Shown: positions 56,751 to 64,000 of the stretch, piece by piece
Layout: each line of letters opens with the position of its first letter
How positions within the stretch are numbered: the first letter of the stretch is position 1
Assembly (NCBI RefSeq): GCF_028640845.1
Contig: NC_080541.1
Location: forward strand, 157,488,502 to 157,552,501
Reading direction: 5' to 3'
Source: Ahaetulla prasina
Lineage: Eukaryota; Chordata; Lepidosauria; Squamata; Colubridae
Length of the DNA: 64,000 bases
Made by a program: the position numbers and the translations under genes
Notes under the pieces: model-generated
Told to the model about the DNA's origin: nothing
The model's database searches: none
The model's input: the letters and a program-made list of their open reading frames with translations, nothing else

Positions 56751-57480
56751 TTAAAATACAGCATAAAAGTTTACCAGACCCAGGAAAGCCTGGAGTTCTG
56801 TCTTGTTTTTGGGTGCTGGGGCTCTCTTTATCGCTTTGACTTTGCTCTCAGTGGGGTGAATCCCTTTTTTGTCTATTCTATAGCCCAAAAATTCAACAGA
56901 TTCGACCCCTATCTGACACTTGCTTGCTTTGACTTTTAATCCTGCCGACCTAAAAATGGCCAAAACTTTCCTTAATCGCTTCCCCAGTTCTTAAATCTTC
57001 CCCTGATACCAACACATCATCGAAATAGGGCACGACTCCCGGTAACCCTTGTAGGAGTCGCTCCATCAAATTTTGGAATAGCCCCGGGGCCACACTCACC
57101 CCAAACTGTAACCGGGTGCACTTAAAGGCACCCCGGTGCGTTACAATGGTCTGGGCTTCCGCTGTGCTAGCATCTACGGGTAGCTGTTGGTACGCTTGTG
57201 CCAAGTCTAATTTGGCGAAAACTTGTCCGTGCCCTAGTGAGTGCAATAAGTGTTGCACTACTGGAACTGGGTAGGCGCTCTTTTGCAATGCTTTGTTCAA
57301 GGTAGCCTTGTAATCAGCGCAAATTCTTATGGACCCGTCTGGTTTCATAGGGTGACGATTGGCGTCTCCCATTTGGCATGGTCAACTGGCACTAGTATCC
57401 CTGGCTGACTAATTTATCTAACTCTTTGTCGATTTTAGGTTTGAGTGCAAAGGAACCCTCCTTGCCTTTAACCTAATGGG
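56751..57480 (-). pseudogene. Gypsy reverse transcriptase (broken)
   Basis: Minus frame 56950-57372 carries DGSIRICADYKATLNKAL, VFAKLDLAQAYQQLPV with the first catalytic Asp, LQFGVSVAPGLFQ and the YFDDVLVS box (FDD near 57016-57024). All three RT Asp residues are present. Frame 56751-56963 continues with GLKVKASKCQIG, VEFLGYRI and LQAFLGLVNFY (thumb). At least one frameshift separates the two near 56955, and the N-terminal RT before 57372 is also shifted. Confidence 0.92.
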
Positions 57481-57637
57481 AGCTATTTGGGGTCTAAATT
57501 GAAGGAGATAGGGGTCCCCTTGTACTTGCCTAAACGGTCCTCGAATACGTCTGCGAATTCCTCCATTAGGGTGTTTTGCAGGTTGCATCCGGTCCGGTGG
57601 GCGCCAGTCACCCCCATTCCCAACGCCCAGAACCAGT

Positions 57638-57935
57638 CTAGCCCCAACAAGCTTGGCAAGGTTCCTCGACTAACGTGATGGGCAGGGTCTTTTCGTATGT
57701 CCGGTACTTGACCTCGACGGTCGTTGTCCCTCGATCAGGGATGCGGTTGCCCAGGTAATCCTGCACCCGGAGCCGTTGTTTCTGTAGCTTGCGCTTTGCG
57801 AGGTGCGGCAAGGCTTTCACAAAAGTGTCCCAGGACATGATTGTGATAGCTGATCCTGTGTCTACTTCCAGTCGGCACGGTACGCCTTCAATTGTCGGGT
57901 TTGTGAAGATCTTTTCTTGATGCGGGTAGCTGCGT
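57638..57935 (-). pseudogene. Gypsy aspartic protease
   Basis: The minus strand reads LEVDTGSAITIMSW, with the D-T-G active site near 57848-57862. Then follow LRVQDYLGNRIPDRGTTTV and YEKTLPITLV, the flap and C-terminal part. It follows gag on the element and is read in a different frame in this copy. Confidence 0.85.
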
Positions 57936-57950
57936 GGTCTATGGTAACAG

Positions 57951-58889
57951 TCATTCGGTTTGACTTCGCTCTTTCTTTCCTGGCCAATCGCTGGTCGCCT
58001 CGCCGATCTCGCGCTCTGATTGGCTGGTTTGAAATTCGGCGGGAATGTGGGTTTGCATCTCTGACTCAGAGCCGCTCTGATTGGCGATTTGAATTTTCGG
58101 CGGGAAGGTTGGGGTGCTCGGCAGACTTGAGCCAGGTGCCCTTCCTTTCACACCGCCGCAAATGGCGTCCCTGAACTTACATCTTTGGCGCTGATGTCGC
58201 CCGCAACTTCCGCATTCCTCCGGGTCTTCCCTTGTCGATTTTCCGGTGTAGTGGACTTCTTCCTCCTCTTCGCTGGTTGACTCACGATAGGTTTCTTCGT
58301 GGTGGACTGTGCTCGGCTTTGCGCCCGCCATCGGCGTGAGTCGCTTTTGTAAGGTGTCTGCTGCATGGTTGGACATCTCATGGGCTCTGGCTTCGTCCAG
58401 GGCGTTTGCCAATGTCAGGTTGCTCTTGGCTAGCAACCGTCTCCTCAAACGGATGTCTCTGACCCCCCGTATAAGTTGTTCCAGCAGCTCTTCGTCCAGA
58501 TCGCGGTACTCGCAATGCTTGGAGGCTTGTCTCAGGGCTGCCACGTAGTCGCTGATAGACTCGCCTTCTTGTTGCCTGCGCTCCCCAAACTCGTACCGTC
58601 GAACGTATTTGGACGGGGCTGGTGCGTAGTGATTCTTCAGGAGGGTCTGAAGGGTCTGCCACGATACGGAGTGTAGCGGTGTTGGCTCCGCTAGGGCTTC
58701 TGCGACGGCGATGACTGCGGACCCACAGTGGCTTATGAAGTAAGCCCGTTTACGGTTGTCGGAGACTCCCTGTAGCTCGTTGGCCTCCAGGAAACTCTCG
58801 AAACGGGTCATGTATATTCCCCATGTCTCCTGGGCAGGGTCAAACGGAGTGGGTGGCGTGTAGCCGGTCATCGCTGCATTCGCCGTCAC
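57951..58889 (-). pseudogene. Gypsy gag, capsid part intact, zinc knuckle broken
   Basis: A 312-codon minus frame starts at ATG 58889, 77 bases inside the 5' LTR border. Residues about 15-190 form a retrotransposon capsid-like domain (FDPAQETWGIYMTRFESFLE, LLKNHYAPAPSKYVRRYEF, ISDYVAALRQASKHC). Near residues 228-243 a Cys-rich CGSCGRHQRQRCKFRDAIC motif starts the nucleocapsid. After it the frame shifts, so the CCHC knuckle that should follow is lost and the last about 65 residues are out-of-frame text. A Glu-rich SEEEEEVHYTG stretch precedes the Cys motif. Confidence 0.88.
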
Positions 58890-58946
58890 CTTGCTGGGTT
58901 TGAGTCTCGTAGTGAGTTCAGCTCTGTTCTGGTGCTCTGCCTCAAA

Positions 58947-58964
58947 ATCCCACCTTCGTCGCCA
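58947..58964 (-). promoter_or_regulatory. Gypsy primer binding site, tRNA-Ser-like
   Basis: The minus strand reads TGGCGACGAAGGTGGGAT one base after the 5' LTR. The 3' end of vertebrate tRNA-Ser(GCT) would pair with TGGCGACGAGGATGGGAT, a 16 of 18 match with the two differences at adjacent positions. The tRNA sequence is from memory of the family and should be checked. Confidence 0.75.
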
Positions 58965-58965
58965 A

Positions 58966-59153
58966 TGTTAAGTTTGGGTATTGACGAGGCAGGAGACCAG
59001 GTTCGTGACAACAGCTCTTTAATATAGTGTGACCCAGCAAAACTCTGGAGAAAAACCTCTCCTTATATACACTTCAGCCTGAGGCTGCATCCAATCAGAA
59101 CCGAGATATTTCCCGCCTAAAACTCCCGCCAAAACTTACAGTAATACATTACA
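58966..59153 (-). repeat. 5' LTR of Gypsy element (188 bp)
   Basis: It has the same sequence as 54572-54759. The element promoter TATA (TGTATATAAGG, minus strand) is near 59065, and an inverted CCAAT (ATTGG on the minus strand) lies upstream of it near 59091. Confidence 0.95.
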
Positions 59154-59158
59154 GTAAA

Positions 59159-62100
59159 TATGACATACCGGTCGGTATATATACAAATAAACATGTGCAC
59201 CAAGATCAACTCATAGTAAGGAAAGCAACTGATTAACTGGAGCAGAAAAATAGGAGGATCCAATAGTCAGGGAATTGTCCAGTAGGAGGATGTGATACCC
59301 TGTAATCTGGACTGAATACCTTGCTAACCGTTTCTAAAGTGTCTTAGTCCAGACATAGTTTTTTTAAAAAATAGTTTAAATTTAAATTACCACGAGCACA
59401 GGACAGAAGCAGATTAAACTTTTAAGTGTGAATATATCCTTAGTGTCAACTATATTGCTACATCCTTATAATATAAGATTCATCGATGTTGGCTGTTTAA
59501 TTTTGAACATAATTATGGTAATGATGTCAAGGAAAAGCATAATAAAATATACGGATATGATTTCATCTAAAATCTAACTGCATTGCAAAGATGATCCTTG
59601 GAGAAATATCAGACACCTAGATTGTATATGGTCTCAAGTGTTGTAAAAATACCAGAGCTGTGTTGAGATTTCAGAAAATTTAATCAGAATGGGTTGTGAT
59701 GGAAACTAAAGCTCTTTTTTTAAAATGGTATGTACCAGCTGGTGATTTTTAAGACCAGAGTCACATAGATGAAAAGTTTGTGCTTGAATAGCTCCATGTA
59801 TATTTTAATGTACCTTTCTATTGTTAAAAAAAAATTGAAACATGTGCAGGGAAAGACTTCTGTCTTTCTTTGGACAAGTAGTGCTTTTCTGCCTATTCTT
59901 TACTGTGATGAACTGATGCTGTTAAAATGTATTTTTTTATAGTAATTCATTATCTTCACAAAATGAATATTATATTGACAGTATTATATGGCATTAGTTT
60001 CTTTGGACTCTATAATTGGTACACCTTTGTATATTCCTTTTGTTTCTGGAAAAGAATCAAGGGTACTTTGAAACAAAATCATTTTGTAAATATTATAAGT
60101 TTGAAGTAGTAATAATGAACATAGCTGGAGGACTATTTCCAGTAGAAATATAGGCACGAGCAACGTAAGTGTATTTTGGCAACTCTGCATTGATGACAAC
60201 TTTTGTAGTTAACACATATTCTGTAAATGTGCTAAAAATATGTGGACCCTTTTTGATTGCTTAAATTTTCCTGCAGATGTGTAACGCTTCAGCTTCCAAT
60301 AATTCCTGCACTAATTTTTCTATCCAAATTACACACAGCCAGTGATGAGTCAATTGTCCATATTGAGACTCCATATATCCTGGCCAAAGCAATATGTAAT
60401 GCTCAATGGAGAAGGCTCTAATTTTAATTTGTTCACCTTCTACATATTCTGTTTTCAGAGAAAATTAATTCTTTTGCTAGCTTTTATGAATATGGCTTCA
60501 CAGATTTTATTCTCAGCTGGTAATTATAGCTCTGACTCTTCATTTCTTATATTCAGTGAATATAAGAGCAAATAGATCAGCTATTCAGTTAGTGATCACT
60601 TGTTAATTCTTGGCTGCAGCTGAGAGTTGAACCCTTAAGACACAAACACAGCAAGAAATTTTTTTAAAAAAAAACTTCATTTAACTTTTGTTTAAATCTC
60701 TGTGATTTGGGGAGTCTCGATGCTGATTTATGAATATATTCCAAATTTCAGAAGTAGTCCCTGAAATAACAATTAAAACAGGTCATAATTATTTCCCACC
60801 ATATATACATTGTGATATTTTAAATTTAAGGCAGCAAAAAGGGATAAATCTCCCTTTGCTTGCAGGAGTTTGACCTTGATCCAGGCCATCTGTTCTTCCT
60901 CATAATGGTGACAAAGATGCAACAATGATTAGCTATACCACAGTTCAGTATATGAAAGTGAGGTGGAATACCCAAAAGAATGCAATAATTTATTTACCTT
61001 TTCTTTATTCTGTAGGAAATGTGTCACGACCAGGGTAGCTTGGAATATTTTGAGGATGACAGCAACCAGGGATGATGGAAATTATAGTCAAAAATATCCA
61101 AAGGTCATCTTATTGTGGAGTGTTGGCTTAGTTGAATAATCACATTCATGAAGGAGAAAAGTAATCAGATACTATAAAAATCAGAACATTGGGAAAAATG
61201 TGAAATGACAGGGCAATTGCAGAATAACCTTGTTACTACTTTGGGGAGAAAAGGTGAATTAAGTTTGCAACCTTACACAAACTAAGGAAATCCAACTTAA
61301 AGGCACACAATTTCTTATGGAGATATGCATAAATAGTATCACATTTGTTCTTGAAATAGGAAAGCTGATTTAATCTGCTTTCCTAAGCCAAAACAGGCAT
61401 GATTACAAAATTGCATGCTGTTGGATGAGTTCTGTTCCATTTATGAGACAGGCAATATCTGGTATGTCCCTGTGACCTCTATGGAGCCATACTACATGAA
61501 GCATTTTTATAGTGCTTTCCAAGAAAGAGAAATTATGTCTTTTTTTTCCACATACATCATGTTGTGAATAGGTATTCAGAAATTAGCATACTAGGAGAAA
61601 TTTTGGGGGGCCATCTACACTATATGTGAACACCAGGCATTTACATAATGCAAAATTATTATATTATGCACCTGCCTCAGGCAGCAAATTTTGATATCAC
61701 GAGAAAGCAATAAATAGCTATTAAATTTGGTACTGCTGCATTTTTTCTGACAGAGAAGAAAGATGTGCTTGAGGGGACTTCTGACTTGAGCAAAATTCAC
61801 TTGGCTAATTTTAGGTATTATACACATGCAAATTGAAAGTGAAGGGAAGCTATTTGGGATATAGTTCAATTGAACGCATTAAGTAATGCATCTCTTGATT
61901 TCAATAAGCTAAAACAGCCTGAACAGTGTACTTTATTATTTTTAAGGAAGTATTAATATTCGGGTTAAAGAAAGAAAAGTTGAACAAAGGGTCAAAAAAA
62001 AATATCCCAAGAATAAGCTTGGATAAAAAGCTAGGGGTCCACAGTGAACAAAATACACAGCCTAAATTTAGATTTCAGTTTGCTAAGGCAGTTAAATACA

Positions 62101-63352
62101 TGATTAACTTTAGGAATGTGCTTTGAGAGCCATTAAATCCTTGCTTGATGATGATGAGTACACACTTGAGTACATTCTTAAATGTGCTGTGTGAGACATT
62201 GACAGCTAATGAGTATAAAGAGAATGCTTTAGTGTGAGCTGGGGAAGGGTTGCCCTCCAAATATTTAGGACTACAACTCTTAATAGTCCCCAGTTAGTAT
62301 GGCTAGTTATAGTAATCTGGAGTGTATTATGTTGCTTATCCTTCCTTAATGCATGCACTTGTATGTTCATTAAAAATGCCTAATGAGTCAAACTTCATTT
62401 CATTTCACTTTTGAACTACTTATAGATGCGATACTTTCATGATGTAAAAGAGCTGTTCACTCTGTATTTTCACTTGTTAGAATATTGGATTTATTTTCAC
62501 CTTTGAATGTTTTTCCAATATTTACTATAGAATGGGTGATAGCAATAAGCATTCAAAATTGTGATTATCCGGAACAGTTCTTCCCATTTATATCCAGAGT
62601 CTAGAAAAGAATGGATATGTTTATTGCCTTGACTTGGTGTGCCATGCTAGATTAATTTACCTTTTAGATATTTTTGCAGAGGGCAGTCAGTGGCAGTTCT
62701 ATGAAAGCCGCATCTACATATCTAGTAAAAAGTGTCTCCATTAACCTTGTGAATGATGTGACAATTTGCTTCAGAGGTTTTGTAGTCTAGGAAATATGGA
62801 TGGCAGCATCATCCGATTTTAGTCTTGTGCCCTCCAGATGCCTTTGAGTACAAATACAATTTCCAGCCAATGAGATTGTGAAGGCAAAATTTTGCTGCAG
62901 CTAGGATATGCTAGCCCCTCCTGGTCATCTTCACAGTCTCATTCTCAGTTCAGCCAAAGACTGAAGACTCCTTCCTCTTGCGAACGATGAAAAAAGCATA
63001 ATATGGCTATCAGGAGGGGAAAAATTTGTGGGATGTGTATGTGCACACGTACAGGATATGAATGAAGGGGGGGGGGGCGGAGGGAATAGAGAAGATAAGA
63101 GAAAGTGAAGCTAGGAGGACAGCAATAGATCTTGCCAGATGAAGAAACTGAAGAGTTGTAGGGTGGCCAAAGATCCCAATACTCTCTTGTACTGTTCAGG
63201 GAAAAATAATGACATCAGTAAGAATCCATTGAGGAAAACCAGTTTTATCTAGAAGGCCAAATATGTACTATGGATAACAAGCAATGATTTGTAATTTTTA
63301 CTTTTGATGATATCAGGAAGAAGTAGGTGGGAAAGGAGTAATATCACAATAA
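59159..63352. other. Long repeat-poor intronic sequence
   Basis: About 4.2 kb without a recognisable transposon, which is unusual for this window. Word content is varied and AT-rich. 62050-62260 and 62390-62800 look unique and are the better candidates for conserved non-coding elements. A G-run lies at 63067-63077. Short frames (for example 59927-60109, 61615-61869) have no domain features. Confidence 0.4.
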
Positions 63353-63360
63353 CAATAGAG

Positions 63361-63475
63361 CAAGAGTGTCAAACTCACGACAACACATTGTTGCATGACA
63401 TATCACATTCCCCCCCTTCACTAAAATGGGGAATGGGGATGGCCAGGCCTGCGGGCCACGAGTTTGATACCCCTG
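63361..63475. mobile_element. hAT-type MITE, 115 bp, TSD CAATAGAG/CAAAAGAG
   Basis: The ends CAAGAGTGTCAAACTC and GAGTTTGATACCCCTG are inverted repeats of the 17725-17858 family. The 8-bp flanks agree at 7 of 8 (63353-63360, 63476-63483). Contains a CCCCCCC run. Confidence 0.88.
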
Positions 63476-63483
63476 CAAAAGAG

Positions 63484-64000
63484 TGTAGTTAAAGTTTTAG
63501 AGATATAGCTGTAGAAGTTAGAGTAAATGTAGAAACAAGAGTTTAAGGATAAACCCTTAACAAGTAAATGTAGAAACAAGGGTATTAAGGAATAAAAATT
63601 ATATAAAATAGATAAAAATAAAACATAGCTATATCACAGGTAAAAGGAATAGATTGGACTAAGAAGCAGAATAAGAATAGACATATTGAAGTACTGTGTA
63701 AGGCTACTGTTTATGAAAAGCCACAATCTCCTTGATAAAATAAGTCTTTATTTTTTGTACTTCCCAAAATATTTTTACTTCTTTGCACTCTACCATCTTA
63801 CAGATTAACCCATGGCACTAATGTTCAGTTCATCTGGAGGGCTTCAGATATCTTATGTTCACCTTCTGAAAACACCTTGGAAAGCTATGGGTTTTGCTGA
63901 TTAAAATAATTTATTCAGATAAGATATGCACATACATTAAGTGATGTAGTGATTTGGGTTTGATTTTATTCTCTAAGGAAGTAACTTGAAAATAAGGTAC
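63484..64000. other. AT-rich intronic sequence to window end
   Basis: It has a local repeat of GTAAATGTAGAAACAAGAGTT/GGTATTAAGGA near 63521-63592 and no gene. Confidence 0.35.

Larger units (their letters stand above)
54572..59153 (-). mobile_element. Full-length Ty3/Gypsy (Mag-type) retrotransposon, TSD GTAAA
   Basis: Two 188-bp direct LTRs (54572-54759, 58966-59153) begin TGTTAAG and end TTACA. They are flanked by GTAAA at 54567-54571 and 59154-59158. Element sense is minus: tRNA-Ser-like primer binding site at 58947-58964, gag, protease, reverse transcriptase, RNase H, integrase, then a polypurine tract next to the left LTR (54760-54778). Domain order PR-RT-RH-IN defines Ty3/Gypsy; the tRNA-Ser PBS and gag style suggest the Mag lineage. 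All pol frames are broken, so it is not self-sufficient. The LTRs look identical, so the insertion is recent. Confidence 0.96.
2705..64000 (+). other. Putative first intron (extends beyond window)
   Basis: After the donor at 2705 no coding exon with plausible splice sites and non-repetitive protein content was recognised on the + strand. Every longer protein-like frame downstream is explained by a transposon (LINE, Gypsy, LTR) or by low complexity. This is consistent with a single large intron, but the window does not show its acceptor. The right-hand part could instead be intergenic if the exon call is wrong. Confidence 0.45.

Noticed and set aside
54572..59153. Domesticated gag or integrase gene
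   Set aside because: Identical LTRs, fresh target duplication and broken frames indicate a recent transposon, not a co-opted gene.

Overview
The window reads as nuclear DNA of a squamate reptile, most likely a snake. The evidence is the repeat content: CR1 LINE 3' ends with a bird-like C-terminal domain, an L2-like LINE with an ATTCT/AGAAT pentanucleotide tail, tRNA-derived squamate SINEs, many non-autonomous hAT elements, and a tRNA-Ser-primed Ty3/Gypsy element of Mag type. There is no bacterial, viral or organellar gene order and no CRISPR array. Species and gene name cannot be read from the sequence.

The only host gene signal is at the left. A CpG-rich promoter and 5' UTR block (about 1.74-3.47 kb) holds one plausible first coding exon on the + strand. 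Its ATG at 2668 has a strong Kozak context, and 37 coding bases follow to a consensus GTAAGT donor at 2705. No second exon was found, so the remaining 61 kb is best read as a very long first intron. I could not identify the gene from 12 codons.

The rest is a layered transposon landscape. (1) LINEs: an L2-like copy at 0.7-1.5 kb and a nearly identical inverted copy at 17.9-18.3 kb; CR1-type 3' ends at 19.4, 28.7, 48.6 and 52.7 kb; another LINE reverse transcriptase fragment at 29.9-30.5 kb and a LINE 3' end at 47.7-48.2 kb. (2) LTR elements: three solo LTRs of one family with 5-bp target duplications (4.9, 37.3, 44.2 kb), two weaker ERV-like LTR candidates (14.4, 34.8 kb), and a full-length minus-strand Ty3/Gypsy element (54.57-59.15 kb). 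The Gypsy element has LTRs identical by eye but broken gag and pol. (3) DNA elements: at least ten hAT-type non-autonomous copies with exact or near-exact 8-bp duplications, a TA-flanked MITE family of eight copies, a deleted Tc1-like element, a TA-flanked element with an iterated CGGCTTATACTCGAG motif, and a Helitron-like element split by a LINE. (4) Foldbacks, including one that carries a possible hammerhead-ribozyme-like core. (5) Many microsatellites.

Several insertions are nested (LTR in MITE, SINE in MITE, hAT in CR1, LINE in Helitron-like), which gives a relative order of activity. The stretches between repeats are AT-rich intronic sequence without recognisable genes; a few look unique and complex enough to be conserved non-coding candidates. 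Coordinates with duplications or terminal repeats were read base by base. Other repeat borders are approximate.
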